From: Cristatella mucedo
Taxonomy: Eukaryota > Bryozoa > Phylactolaemata > Cristatellidae
Length of the DNA: 64,000 bases
Assembly (NCBI GenBank): GCA_009760855.2
Contig: WPIO01000011.1
Location: forward strand, 7,191,501 to 7,255,500
Direction: 5' to 3'
The first letter of the stretch is position 1. Every line of letters starts with the position of its first letter. Below are positions 23,680-57,734 of this stretch, piece after piece. The notes beneath the pieces were generated by a model. It was not told the DNA's origin, did no database searches, and saw only the letters and a list, made by a program, of their open reading frames with translations. Made by a program: the position numbers and the translations under genes.

Positions 23680-25849
23680 TGTTGGAATTATGGAACGATT
23701 GTGCAGCCACTGCCACATCACTGTTTGCTGCTGATCACGCATGACATCGCTTTTCCCAACTTTTCTATACCCGTTCACGTCGTTGGCTTGTCTTCTATGC
23801 CTGGCTTCTATGCTTCTTTGCTTGCCACACACAGTTACTTCTCAAATGTGCTTACATTGTTTTTGCATGCCCTTCACCCACGCTTCCTTGGATGAGATGC
23901 ACAAGTGCTCCAAGACGCAGTGTGACAGCTCAGGCTTTGAGCTGGCTGCATAATATCGCTTCCTCCAGGCTCTGCTTTCTTAGCAACGGCTGGTCCATCA
24001 GCATCTGACCGTTTCGTCTGCTTCGTTACCTGGCCAGGGTTTGGCTGTATGTAAAGGCAGAGCACCGTGCCTACATATGCACAGTTCGTAAGGTATGGCA
24101 CGTTTTTTTTACAGCATAAGACATCAGGCACACGGATTGCTTACTGACCGGGTAGGGCACGAGACCCCGATGAGAAACGCACTGGTGACTCACGTGTGCA
24201 CACACATTCTTACCACATCAAGCGAAATGTGGACCCACATGTACCTTAACCATGCAAGTTCTTACGACTGTATATGTGGCAGACCAGAGTATTCTATGCA
24301 ATGCCTGATAAATCCGGGCTTTCACATCCAAGCAAGTGCATCAATGGATTGAGATGGAGAATGTGGTTGCCACTTTCTTAGGTCTGCGAGATGAGTGCTG
24401 CAAGAATTGACTCAGTGCAAAAGCAATGGCAGCAAGGCGTTGCCTTGATGCCAGTTTCTCCTTTCATTGGCTGCCAGTCAATTTATTATGTTAAAACCTT
24501 TTTTAAGTTACTGAGGTCAGGCAGCAAGCTTTGTGTGAGTATGTGGAGTGTGCATGCATGCCTCATATTGGCAGGGTCTTAAAAAAATCTTAAAACCTTA
24601 TCGGCTATCACAGCCCCTTGCATTCGGCAATAGAGGATCATCCAACTGCAGAATTGAAACCCACAACCTCGATCGTGAAGAGCAAGCACACGGCTAGCAT
24701 GCCAATCTCACGACTCGCCGGTCAAGTATTGTGCCGTCAATCTCAAACCAAGAGTGGATTTAATGTCAAGACGCGTGGGGCTTGCAATATATGCATGCCT
24801 TGAAGCTGCCAACAAGAAAATGATTGATATGCTACCCCCCACAAGGCCAACTCAAGAGTGCTAGTGCTGAGGGCTGCCTATGGGTTTCAGACGTTGGCAG
24901 TGCACAAAGAGACAGCCAGCCATAGAAGTGACAAAATCAAAGCTAGAACGCAGGTGGATAGAAGTTTTATTTTTAAAATGGCGACAATGCGGCTGCACCA
25001 ACGGCCAGATTTACACAGTGCTAGCATACAAGGCATGGGAGATCGTAGTGCCGATAAGGAAACAAAAAATAACACGGTCTTATAGACTTTATATAGACAT
25101 AAGAGAGTCGACGACAGGATTTCGATGTCTACCCGCATTTGCTGCATTACAATGTCACTGCACTTGGGTCACCTGTCGCAGAGGAGGAGATACACGAAAG
25201 CAAATATTCTACATATAAGTAACCACGAACACGCAACCGAATTTTTGCAGAGCTTTGAGCCGATTGCAGTGCTGCTGCTGCTGCCTCCAAGGCATCAACG
25301 CCTCCAGTGGCAGCAAACATCAAACGTGTAGGCGCACATGCGAAAACAACACAACGGCCAGCCGAAATAAATAAAAAAGGCCTTCCAGCCAAGTGAGTTT
25401 TCGGGCTGCTATGTTAATAATTTACCCGGCAGCACGCTACAAGCCGCCTGAGCACTGAGGGAACGGCTTCCGTTTTACAAGAGGGCGCTTGTGGCTCAGA
25501 GGCTTCAGAAGCGCCGTCGGCTCATTCACGAAGTCAACCGGTTAACAGCAAAAATGCGAGCTCGTGGACAAAAGCGTCTTGCCGTCCCGTCACTCGACAG
25601 GCGTCATGGCAATCGCCCCCCCCCCCGTCACGAAGCAGCTCCGCTTCAGCAGCAAAGTCCTCTTGCTGCAATAAGCCATCCACCAATCCGCCAACCGAGT
25701 GCCTCGAAGCTCGCGGCTTCAAAATTTCACCTCGGCTAAAACGCCGGCAGGCAGGCAACCGGGCACCACCGGAGCACAGGGCGTCCACGACTCGAGGCTG
25801 CTTCCTGACGTCACCGCCCACGTCTGACCTCTCGGCCTTAGCTAGTTGG
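23680..25849. other. Convergent intergenic region between SNRPD1 and LENG1
   Basis: About 2.4 kb separates the two stop codons. It holds a SINE-2 at 24598-24725. TTTATT at 24966-24971 is AATAAA on the minus strand and could be the LENG1 polyadenylation signal, ~880 bp after its stop. No further gene seen. Confidence 0.55.
24598..24725 (-). mobile_element. SINE-2 copy
   Basis: CTTATCGGCTATCACAGCCC, then GGATCATCCAACTGCAG and AATTGAAACCCACAACCTCG (reversed B-box region) and GAGCAAGCACACGGCTAGCA (reversed A-box region). Confidence 0.7.
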
Positions 25850-46661
<20,812 letters not shown>

Positions 46662-47280
46662 ATTTATAGCTACGCCAAACTCCGAGCGCAACGAATAAAG
46701 AAAAATAATGGACTCTTCACATCGCCTTGGTGGAGGGCCGCCGGTGTACGGTACTGTAATGTTCCGCGAGTGTGAACTATGAGCTTGTCAGCTGAGCCTC
46801 GACTAAGAGCTATGGGCATTGACGCTTAATTGGGACGCTTATACGATGGCCGCGATAAGCTGAAACATATGAATAGTAATATGCATGATAGTGATTATTG
46901 TGACTTATGACCCCAGCTAGTAGCCAGGTCATGAGACTATCGTAGGCATTTAAGGTTTCGAAGTTTCAAGACATTAAAACCTAGATATATGCAACTTTAG
47001 GATGTTATGGGAATCTGATCATAAGTGCTGCTTTCGGCCAATATGATTAAATAGTTGAATTCTACGTGTCACCCTACACAAAACCCTCTTTGATCGGTCA
47101 AATTGGCGATGTTTCATCCGGGGATTCACTAAGCGTGAGAATATCTCTCCGCTGTCAAAATCTCTGTCCAGTGAAGAGACTACACTGATCTCTGTGCCAC
47201 CCATTTATATTCGCATCCTAATAGTGGCTGTCACTTCAGACCCGTAGTGGTGCTGAATCTGCTTCTTAGTGTCGCCAGTA
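46662..47280 (-). promoter_or_regulatory. Upstream region of LENG1
   Basis: The LENG1 ATG is at 46661 on the minus strand, so the 5' UTR and promoter should lie here. No TATA box or clear initiator was identified. Assignment rests on position only. Confidence 0.35.
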
Positions 47281-47860
<580 letters not shown>

Positions 47861-47906
47861 CCTGTCTAGTTTGTAAGGGCCACCCGCCGGATAAGCCAAA
47901 AACTAG

Positions 47907-47976
<70 letters not shown>

Positions 47977-48032
47977 CTTTACCTGTAATGGCCGTCGGTT
48001 CCTCAGAGCAGTTTTTGGAGGACGGCGTATTA

Positions 48033-48178
48033 GCCCGAGCTGGTTTGGTCCAATGGTTAAGGTTCTCCCCCCCCCCCCAATGCGCCCAATGTGTGGCTGA
48101 AGTCGTGGGCTCGAGCCCCGAGGCATATGTTAAGCGCCTAAATAGAGATTAAGTTCTCTTGGGGTGCTATACAAATAC
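48033..48178 (+). mobile_element. SINE-1 copy inside the inverted-repeat element
   Basis: GCTGGTTTGGTCCAATGGTT (A box), GTCGTGGGCTCGAGCCCCGA (B box), and the tail TTAAGCGCCTAAATAGAGAT, TAAGTTCTCTTGGGGTGCTA. A C-run sits after the A box. Confidence 0.85.
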
Positions 48179-48182
48179 GAAA

Positions 48183-48219
48183 TAAGGGCCACCCACCGGA
48201 TAAGCCAAAAACTAGCTAG

Positions 48220-48265
<46 letters not shown>

Positions 48266-48302
48266 CTAGCTAGTTTTTGGCTTATCCGGTGGGTGGCCCT
48301 TA
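48183..48302. repeat. Perfect 38-bp palindrome arms around (TA)22
   Basis: 48183-48220 (TAAGGGCCACCCACCGGATA at the start) and 48265-48302 are exact reverse complements. The 44-bp spacer is pure TA, itself self-complementary, so the whole 120 bp can form a cruciform. Confidence 0.95.
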
Positions 48303-48306
48303 CAAA

Positions 48307-48408
48307 CTAAACAGGTTTGACTGCATCTATGGTCGGTGTGTCGTAGAGGAAGTAGAAAGAAGAGATTTCGCGAGCGTTTTCTTCATCGCGCATTAGCTCA
48401 AAGTACGC
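48307..48408 (-). CDS. Possible terminal coding exon, unassigned
   Basis: Minus strand: after an acceptor-like CTTCAG a 33-codon frame runs to TAG. It reads AYFELMRDEENAREISSFYF, then LYDTPTIDAVKPV. Amino-acid composition is protein-like. The last codons overlap the arm of the inverted-repeat element. No upstream exon was found to join it, and the adjacent frames are also open for a similar distance. I do not recognise the family. Confidence 0.22.
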   Translation of the reverse strand, partial: AYFELMRDEENAREISSFYFLYDTPTIDAVKPV

Positions 48409-48419
48409 CTGAAGCATTC

Positions 48420-49640
48420 GTCACCATCGGTTCTCCCTTCTCGTCGCCTGCAATGTACAGTTTGACGATTCGAAAGAGAATTAGGAACAAAAACTGTCAT
48501 TGTCGACGTTGTTGAAGCTATCGACGTTGCTGGCCTGTCAAGCTTGGCCGTAGCTCAGTTCGAAACTATTGTTTTGAACCCTCTTTTTGGCATGCGAGCT
48601 GGATGTGGTTGCTCATCTCAGTTGCATCTTGGTGAAAGCTTGCGAGGAGTGTGGCGATGAGACTAAACTAGAAGCGAGGCGACATGTTTCGCCAGCGAAT
48701 ACAGTTCGGTAAAATCCCCTGCTGGTGATTTACGTCTCGATCCAGCGCGTGCCGGTGAACTCGCGTCGCTCAAGGCAACGATATGATCGCGAGCTAGAGA
48801 CGCTCGAGGCAGGTCTGCCTAGTTATTTCACGCTCGCACTCCGAGCCGCCAGTCCGCGACGCGCTTCAGCAGTGGCAAAGCCCGCCCATCGCCGTCTCCG
48901 AGGGCGTTCGGCGATACGCATCTCTACGGCGAGACGGATGTAGGGGTGTGTCAGTTGTGCAATGCGTGTCTCGAAACGCTTATTTCCAGCGTAGTGCAGC
49001 GCGATGACAGCCGAAAGATTACGTCGGGGCAAATTGACGCCCGGTCAAATGTTAGCTCCCGCAACGAGAAATTCAACCCGTCTCTCTGGATGCTCGCCGG
49101 TTGCCAGAAACCGGCGCTCTCTCCTGATTTTGCGCGTGCAGAGGATTCGCTACTTGAAATGCAGCGCGTCGCGAATAGTTTGTCGTACGCAACGGTCTGT
49201 CAGTAGCACTGGCGAATGTCCGCACACAGTGCTTACGATTGAATCGCAGCGTGGGCGCAAGCCTGCGCCTGCCTAAAGGGCGCTTGCCAGGCGCGAGATC
49301 CAGCGGCTCTGGATCCTAGGCGGCCCCTGACGGATGTGACGGCAGATAGCGAGCGAGCGAATGTAGCTTGAGGAGGAGGAGCAGGAGGAAGAGGCTGCTG
49401 CTGGTGAGGCGGTTTAGCGGCTTGGCAGTGGGTGGGACGGGCAGGCGCGATTGGAACGCAGAGGCGGCGGCGGGGAGCACCTCTGTGCGTTGGTGCGGGA
49501 CCACGAGCCGCGTCGGCTGCTAATATGTCTGCACCGAGCTAGTTCGCCGTTGCTGTATCGTCGTTGATAATCATGCCGTTTTAATGCTGCCATATTTCCT
49601 TTCCGTCGCGGACAGAGAAGTCGTTCTGCAAGCGAGCCGC
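48420..49640. other. CpG-containing stretch, no gene recognised
   Basis: GC rises to the right. Several short open frames overlap on both strands, none with family-like sequence. It could hold a promoter, given its composition and the minisatellite at its right end. Confidence 0.4.
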
Positions 49641-49864
49641 CGAAAGTCGCACAGGCCGAAAGTCGCACAGGCCGAAAGTCGCACAGGCCGAAAGTCGCAC
49701 AGGCCGAAAGTCGAACAGGCCGAAAGTCGCACAGGCCGAACGTCGCACAGGCCGAAAGTCGCACAGGCCGAAAGTCGCACAGGCCGAAAGTCGCACAGGC
49801 CGAAAGTCGCACAGGCCGAAAGTCGCACAGGCCGAAAGTCGCACAGGCCGAAAGTCGCACAGGC
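49641..49864. repeat. Minisatellite, 14 x 16 bp, unit CGAAAGTCGCACAGGC
   Basis: Exactly 14 units with no length change. The only variants seen are GTCGAACAGG in unit 5 and CGAACGTCG in unit 7. Because 16 is not a multiple of 3, all frames give a 16-residue peptide repeat; this is not coding evidence. Confidence 0.97.
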
Positions 49865-49969
49865 ACACTCATTTTTCATTCGCATTTTCCAATGGTCTGC
49901 TTAGGGTACCTTCAAACGGACACACATGCTAGGAATGGAATCAAAAGTTTTGCCCTTTTTCAAAGGTAT

Positions 49970-50468
49970 TGTCATACACCACTGGCACTGCATTGCAATC
50001 GTCCAGGTCCTATCTCAGTGGGAGACTCCAGAGTATTGACGTGAATGGGCAAAGATCAACCGAGGTACCTCTGAAATATGGGGTACCTAAGGGTTCCGTG
50101 CATGGTTCGGTTCTTTTCACGGTTTATGCTCTCCCTATTGCCGATGTGATTGCCAAGCACAATCTAGACTTTCACTTCTCTGCGGATGACACTCAATTGT
50201 TTCTATCTTTGCTTAGATCTCTCCCAGCCTTCGAGCGTGTCAAATTCTCTCAACTCCCTTGCTGCATGTGCAGACGACATACGTACATGGATGGCAGCAA
50301 ACTTTCTTAAATTAAATAATGATAACGCCAACTTAGTTATGGGTGTTATGTTTTTAGGGTGAAATACCGCTAAGAAATATGCATTCAAAAGTAGCAAGTT
50401 TTAATGAGCCGAACAGAGTGCCAAGCAGTAGGTCTGGAGAGGGAGTGCGACCGTGCGTTCGCGCGTGT

Positions 50469-50507
<39 letters not shown>

Positions 50508-51610
50508 CAGGGCGGCCGGCCTGATACACCACGTCTTTGGTAGTTGGGTGCATCGGGGCGGGTCACTGCTGATTAATAGCAGTAGCAAGCCAACCGGGCG
50601 GACTGCATCGCAGTCGGCCTGTTGAGGTGATGCTCAAAGATTTGACTGCCGCCGCATGTTTCGCTGGTGTAGCTGGCACTGCATCAATTGGCAAACGAAG
50701 TGTGATTCAGAAATTGAAAAACCTAACGCTCAAAATCGGTTCTGTCAGCATATCTCCCGTTGAACCTGCACGAAATCTAGGTACACAATGAATTATATTT
50801 GTTGTTGTTGTCCTGTTTCAAAGTAACATTTCATTAGACGGCCACATCAGCTCCACAGTCAAGTCTGCCTACTTTCAGCAACATAACATTGCTAAAATTT
50901 GGGATACGGATACCACATCTAAATTGGTCCCTGCATTTCTGAAATCCAGTCTTGACTTATGGAACTCACTGCTTGCTGGTCTACCGGCCTATGTAATCAG
51001 GCGCTCACAGCTGGTGCACAACTTTACTGCAGGCTTGTCTGTCGTGAGCCTCGCAGCTGTCGTATCACACCACTTCTCGCCGACCTGCACTGGCTACCAG
51101 TCAAGCAACGCATCGGATTCAAGGTTCTGTCACTCACTTTTAGGTCGTTTCGTTCTTTCTCTCCAGCCTACCTATTAGACATACCCCACACCGGGCTAAG
51201 CATCGTACTACCCGCTTTTCTGAATCGAATCGTTTACCTACACCTCGTACGAACCTCAAATTCGTTATAGACCGTGCTTTTAGTTCGCATGCCCCCAAAG
51301 CCTGGAACTCACTTCCAACTGGCGTCACGACATCACCTGACTTACAACATTTAAAAAGAAGCTAAAACGCATCTATTTATCGCAGCATTTAGTGGATCCA
51401 TGCGATTCGTCCTTTGTGTGCTTATGCGTGCTGGCAAATGTACATGCTGCCACTAACCATATTTGAATGCTGACTCTGTGCATGTCACCTCTAACCATGT
51501 TATTCTTGTTGTTTATTGAGCAGGCTACCACTAACCATTCGATCGTGTTTCTTTTGTAGAAAATGTGAAGTACCTAGAAAGAGATTAAGTTAGGGCGATA
51601 CAGAAATGCA
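49970..51610 (+). mobile_element. LINE-A copy interrupted by a ~350-bp foreign segment
   Basis: Reverse transcriptase matches from TGTALQSSRSYLSGRLQSID through YGVPKGSVHGSVLF to FHFSADD (the first catalytic-region Tyr is Ser). At about 50344-50688 unrelated DNA with a TG repeat interrupts the copy; LINE-A resumes at GGCAAACGAAGTGTGATTCA. ORF2 C-terminus (LADLHWLPVKQRIGFKVLSL) and a degenerate tail end near 51600. Confidence 0.82.
50344..50688. other. Unknown insertion inside LINE-A, with (TG)n
   Basis: Replaces nothing in the LINE-A consensus: VMGKPS is split between ATGGG and GGCAAAC. It includes (TG)17 at about 50470-50503 and an inverted CGGCCGGCC-type stretch. No retroelement family or terminal repeat recognised. 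Confidence 0.55.
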
Positions 51611-51945
51611 TTATTATGATTGTTATATTATTATTATCAAATTTTGCTCAAGCGTAGACAAAGGCCAGATGTATTTCGGGACTACACAAGACATCGACAT
51701 GAAGTTGGTGCACAAAACCAACCAACTATGTTTCGCGATGAAAAATGGGCTGTGGAATCATTTGAAGATGCTACAGAAGTCTTGGCAAACACCGCAGACC
51801 ACCGCAATCTGCATATATTAAAAAGTTGCCTTTAAGATTATGAGAAAGTTGTTCAATTTTTACCAGCATTCGGTAAACTATGAGAGCTTAGACCTACGCA
51901 ATAAGTTAAAAAAATTCTTTAAATAATTTTATGCTAGATAACGCG
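51611..51945. other. Intergenic stretch, nothing recognised
   Basis: AT-rich, with short open frames only. Confidence 0.4.
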
Positions 51946-51949
51946 GTTG

Positions 51950-52615
51950 GTTGGTTGGTGAGCTGACTATGAATATGGCTGCAAAGCTAGTCTTCAAGTC
52001 CGAGAGGTTTGAGCACGTGTCTCCTTTGCTAAAAGAGCTAGGATGGATGCCGTTTGAGCAACGGATACAGAGCAAAGTTCTTACGCTGACCCACAAGGCC
52101 CGCCACGGCTTGGCTCCTTCGTACCTAGCTGAACTGCTGCATCAGTTCCAGCCTGTTTGCGCCCTCAGGTCCTGTGTGGACAATAAATTACCTGCTCCAT
52201 TCCTCCGCTTAAAGACCGTTGGCGACAGAAGCTTTAGCTCTGCAGGTCCAAGACTGTGGAACTCGCTTCCACAATTCTTACGCAACAAGCTTTAGCTCTG
52301 CAGGTCCAAGACTGTGGAACTCGCTTCCACAATTCTTACGCAACGACAACTACTCTCCTGCTGCCGACTATGGCTCATCCTTTTCAGTGGTCCTGGGCTG
52401 CTACTGCCATGCTACTCACTACCTCAACTGCTCTCCTGACTCTGCTATGCTTCCCACTTTCTCTTGGTTGCGCGAGACGAAGTCTGCTGGCTACCGAATG
52501 CGTACCGAAAGCCGCTTAGGCTGTGAGTGTGCTATACAAAATTCTCCTGCGTAACACCCACGTGGTCTTTATGACTTTGTGGAGTTACAGACGGAGATAC
52601 ATTGCATTACATTCA
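51950..52615 (+). mobile_element. LINE-B 3' fragment with a 58-bp tandem duplication
   Basis: Reads MNMAAKLVFKSERFEHVSPL, then KELGWMPFEQRIQSKVLTLT and AELLHQFQPV, to the 3' end GGAGTTACAGACGGAGATAC and ATTGCATTACATT. Bases 52229-52286 and 52287-52344 are a perfect tandem duplication of the DRSFSSAGPRLWN region. Confidence 0.88.
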
Positions 52616-52654
52616 ATTGAGAGCTATGTAGATATGTAGATAGATACATTGATG

Positions 52655-53970
<1,316 letters not shown>

Positions 53971-53974
53971 GACC

Positions 53975-54150
53975 AAGGAAAAAATGCTTGAATGAATACA
54001 CTAATAATTCCGCTGATCTTCCCGCATTAAAAACTCGGCGAATGAATTTCGGGTGTAATTTAAGCTCGGCAAGAAATTGCGTAGTGTGGCAGTTGCGAAA
54101 TTCACGGCAGACGAGCATATCTGCTGAGTTTTGTCCCAAACGTAAGCGTC
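53975..54150 (-). mobile_element. LINE-A relic
   Basis: Minus strand reads NSADMLVCREFRNCHTTQFL, then AELK, a degenerate form of NSAARLVCRERRSCHITPLLADLH. Confidence 0.6.
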
Positions 54151-55025
54151 TTATTATAAGCTCAGAGATACATGCATGTAGTGATTACAGAAGTCTAGAG
54201 GGATGTAATAATTGCACGGACACGCTTGTTTGTGGTGTCCTTGTCTAAGGAAGCCCAAGTTGTACCTGCTAGCATCAGGTACGAGTTTTCGCAACTCTTT
54301 TACTTTATGGGGCTTCTTAAAAAAACTGAATACGATATTACCATCCTATTTTGCAATACGTTCATCCAGGGTGTCCTTCATCCTTACTAGGGAGACTCCC
54401 TGCTCACCGAGGGAGAAATTTACGCACAAAACTATTAAAAAGGTGATTCAGACTGCGATGATTTCTCTCATGCAAAAAATCTCTACCTAGTATGGTGGAC
54501 TTGTTGCTTTACCGAAACCACTGGGAGACATTCAACTTTATGTTGACATAACTGGCTTGAACACAGTGGTTTCAAGATAAAAAGTACACCCGGTGACGTC
54601 AGTTGAAGAGACTTAGGCTCAGCTTAGCGGGAGCAGAATTTTTCAAAGCTTGGTCAGGTACGTGCGGACTCTGAGAGACCGACTCGTGACAGACGACTTC
54701 CAGGCTACCCGAAAACAAGGTCCCAGCCAGCTCTTTACCTCAGCAGGGGAGATGCACTTATAGCCACTCCATGTACGCGCATGTGCTAAAACCGAACGCG
54801 AGGCTTATCCGGTTCCGGTTAATACGGCTAGGCGACTAGCCCATCTCATCTAGACTATCTCATCAATTTTACTACAAGAAAGATAAACAGATATAGAAAG
54901 GTCGAGACAGATATTGATGGAGAGGGGTAATTTAGATATAGATACAGGTAGAACTACTGAGAGATATAGGGACAGGGGGATGGATATTTGATTAGGGAAA
55001 TATGGGAAGCTGGGAGGGGTATAGC
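54151..55025. other. Intergenic stretch, nothing recognised
   Basis: Short open frames on both strands without family-like content. Confidence 0.4.
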
Positions 55026-55029
55026 TAAT

Positions 55030-55285
55030 TAACCTGGCGACGTCATTTAAAAGAGAAGCCAAAAACCCCCTTTTCCTCATAGCATTTGCTCATTCAGTTT
55101 GAATTGTCTCTTAAGTGCCTATTCGTGCTGAAATCGTACAAATTGACATTTTTGCGTAATATCGCTAATCAATGGACATGCTTCCTTTACATTGTACACG
55201 TATGTTAAGTACTGAGAACGAGATTTAGTTTTATAGGGCGCTATTCAAGTGTTTCCTTTGATTTTTTTTATTATTATTGGTGAGA
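55030..55285 (+). mobile_element. LINE-A 3' copy, old
   Basis: GACGTCATTTAAAAGAGAAG and the 3' UTR degenerate towards a tail AAGTACTGAGAACGAGATTT, TAGTTTTATAGGGCGCTATT, then ATTATTATT. Confidence 0.65.
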
Positions 55286-55599
55286 GAGTTAGAGGGAGAG
55301 AGAGAGAAAGAGAAAAAGAGAGAGATACAGCATACACAAAGAGACAGGGAGAGCTAGTTTAGGTCGTCTAGTCTCGCCGGCGCTTGCTCAGAACAGTAGT
55401 CGCACCCAGCCAGTTTCCGAGGTAGGTGATCGATCATTGGAAATTTCGCTTCTTGTACAAACAATTTTTTCTTGAGCGAGGTGTCGCTACTTGGTGGAAT
55501 TTTTCACCGCTTTTCTCTTAGTGCAACTTCCTATGTAGAAGATTATAAAAGTGTATCGAAGTACTTTTTTCTATGCATTTTTATCAATATAATTAATAC

Positions 55600-55742
55600 G
55601 CATAGCGCCATAAGAAAAATTAATCTCTATTCAGGCGCTTGACATATTCCACGCAGCTAGAACCCACGAGCTCGGTCGTCAAATATATTCACCTTGACCT
55701 TGGTTGGAGCAAACTCCTTAACCGCTGGGCCAAACCAGCTAC
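55600..55742 (-). mobile_element. SINE-1 copy
   Basis: Reversed tail (CATAGCGCCATAAGAAAAAT, TAATCTCTATTCAGGCGCTT), B-box region (GCTAGAACCCACGAGCTCGG) and A-box region (TTAACCGCTGGGCCAAACCA). Confidence 0.82.
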
Positions 55743-55849
55743 ACTGTCCAAAGAGGCGGTAGATTTGCTCGCGTCTACGTCTTGCCTATACCGCCGAGCT
55801 AAGCATCTGAGAGTGTTCAGACGCTTAGCTTGGCATATTAGTGCTAGCA

Positions 55850-56128
55850 ATTGCGCGCATCAGTGTTTCGCCATCATTTGCTACTTCATCAAGCTTGCCC
55901 TCTCGAGCCCTCCGGTACCTTCTGGTGCCTCGCCGTGAGCCGTGGCGTTGATTTTTTGCCGCGCTTGGACTCGAAGAAAGAAACCGGAAACTCGCCCCGG
56001 AAACCGAATACGTTCTCTCGCCTCCGTCGAGCGGCCTGTGCTCCTGCCGTAGTCTCTCGTGACCGCTCGTGCCTGCGAGGCCAGACCTCAGTATCTCGCT
56101 CGCGGCCTCCGACTTCAGCCCGAGCCAC

Positions 56129-56211
<83 letters not shown>

Positions 56212-57180
56212 AGGGACGTGCGAGCGCGGGCGCAGGCAAGCGGCCGTCCCGAGGCGTCCTATCCTGAAGCGTCAGCGAGGTCGCCGCCGCCGCCGAGGTC
56301 TTCTCCGCCGCCGCCCAGGTCGCCGACGCCGCCGAGGTCGCCACCACCCCGTGACCGGAACGCGGTCTCATCTAGACCGCGCGCGCCGCCGCTGCCGCGG
56401 GGCAGCGAAGCGGAGCGAATTTGCTTGGCTGCAGCCGCAGGCCGCCTCCTCGGATCGGCCCGATGCATCGGCGTTCCAGCGTCGCCCTCCGCGTCAGCGA
56501 TAGCGTCCGCGAAGGCTCATACGGCCAAATCACTTTTAATGGCTTTGAAATGTCTCGGCTGCTGTCGGCTGCCGCCTGCAGCTGACAGCCGACGGCAGCC
56601 GGGCGGCAGATGCGCCAGCAGCCGCGCGCCGCGTCGCTGACCGCCGGCCGCGCGCGGGCCGTCCCCTCTGTCCGCTCGCTCGCTGCGATCGGCATTCGTT
56701 CTTGCAGGAGGAAGTCGGCGGTGGCTGGCGGCAGCCGAGCTCGTTCGGCGCGCAGGCCCTCCGCCGACGGCGAACTGAAAGCGAAGCACTTAACTAAAAT
56801 AGCGCGCCGGGAGAAGGGAGTGCGCGCTAATTAGCGAATAATTGCGCCCAGACGGCGGGAGAGCGCTCTCTCTCGCGCGCGCTCCCGCCGAGGGAATCCG
56901 CGAGCGGTGCGACTCGCGGAGGCGGCGGCGCATAATCCTTCGCATCGTCGTCATTGCAATCGCCTCGCGGGCCGCTCCGCTCTGGACTCGCAGAGGAGCG
57001 GGCGCAGCGCTCGCGCTCGGCCGCAGCGGGCAGCCGCCGCCGACGAGCGGCGCGAGGAGTCGTCGGTCGAAGCTCTCTGGACGGGCAAGTCACTTCCGGC
57101 ATGCGATGCGTCGCAACGCAAAAGGCGTGTAGGACCGGAAGAGGAGTAGAAAGGCGTAGCGCCGAAAGTGCGACGCCTCC
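55850..57180. promoter_or_regulatory. Large CpG island with (CGG)27
   Basis: Very GC- and CpG-rich over 1.3 kb. It includes a pure CGG/GCG tract at 56131-56212 and palindromic GC motifs. Open frames across it are composition artefacts. The island looks like a promoter, but I cannot identify a gene starting from it in this window. Confidence 0.5.
56131..56212. repeat. (CGG)n trinucleotide tract, about 27 units
   Basis: Uninterrupted GCG/CGG repeat in the CpG island, of the type that forms polyGly, polyAla or polyArg frames. Confidence 0.97.
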
Positions 57181-57194
57181 GGGGCGAACCTTGT

Positions 57195-57505
57195 TAGCAG
57201 CGTGCAAGCCAACCGTGCAAGCCAACCAACACACCTATTTAGGACAGCATGTAGTGGGTCTCTGTGATTCGTCCTTCAAGTGCTTATGCGTGCTGACACT
57301 GCACATGCTGCCACTAACCATACTTGCATGCTGACCCTGCGCATGTCACCCCTAACCATGTTATTCATTTTGTTTGTTTATCAAGCATGATATTACTCAC
57401 CATTCAATTGCATTTCCCTTTGCAGCCAATGTAAAGCGCCTAGAGAGAGATTGAGTTCTCTGAGGGCGCTTTATAAAGTGCATTATTATTATTATTATTA
57501 TAACT
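57195..57505 (+). mobile_element. LINE-A 3' copy, well preserved
   Basis: AACACACCTATTTAGGACAG, the full 3' UTR, AATGTAAAGCGCCTAGAGAG, AGATTGAGTTCTCTGAGGGC and ATT repeats. It closely matches 3620-3907, which suggests recent activity. Confidence 0.85.
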
Positions 57506-57734
57506 GATGAGCGGTTGTGCTGTCCACCCGCACGCGAAATGCCGCAAGTGTAGTCCGGAAGAAGCGTATGTAGGATGCAAGCTGCTTGTCTGAGATCGTC
57601 GAGCTTACTGGTTGCTTTGGTAGCGTCGGCGCCACCTGGCGTCCGCTGCTTCGGCCAGAGACAGAAGCGCCCGAGATGAGGGCGCAGATTCGACGCCTGC
57701 GGCAGACAGCGCCGCAGGCGTCGCGGTTAGAGGT

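Noticed and set aside
49641-49864. CRISPR-like array
   Set aside because: The units are contiguous, with no spacers, and the DNA is animal nuclear. It is a minisatellite.
49414-49904. Frames giving a 16-residue peptide repeat over the 16-bp minisatellite
   Set aside because: A 16-bp unit yields an open repeat in every frame. No flanking protein sequence supports coding.
55889-56640. PolyArg, polyGly and polyAla frames of 144-193 codons
   Set aside because: They depend on the CGG repeat and extreme GC content. No recognisable domain on either side and no splice-supported extension.
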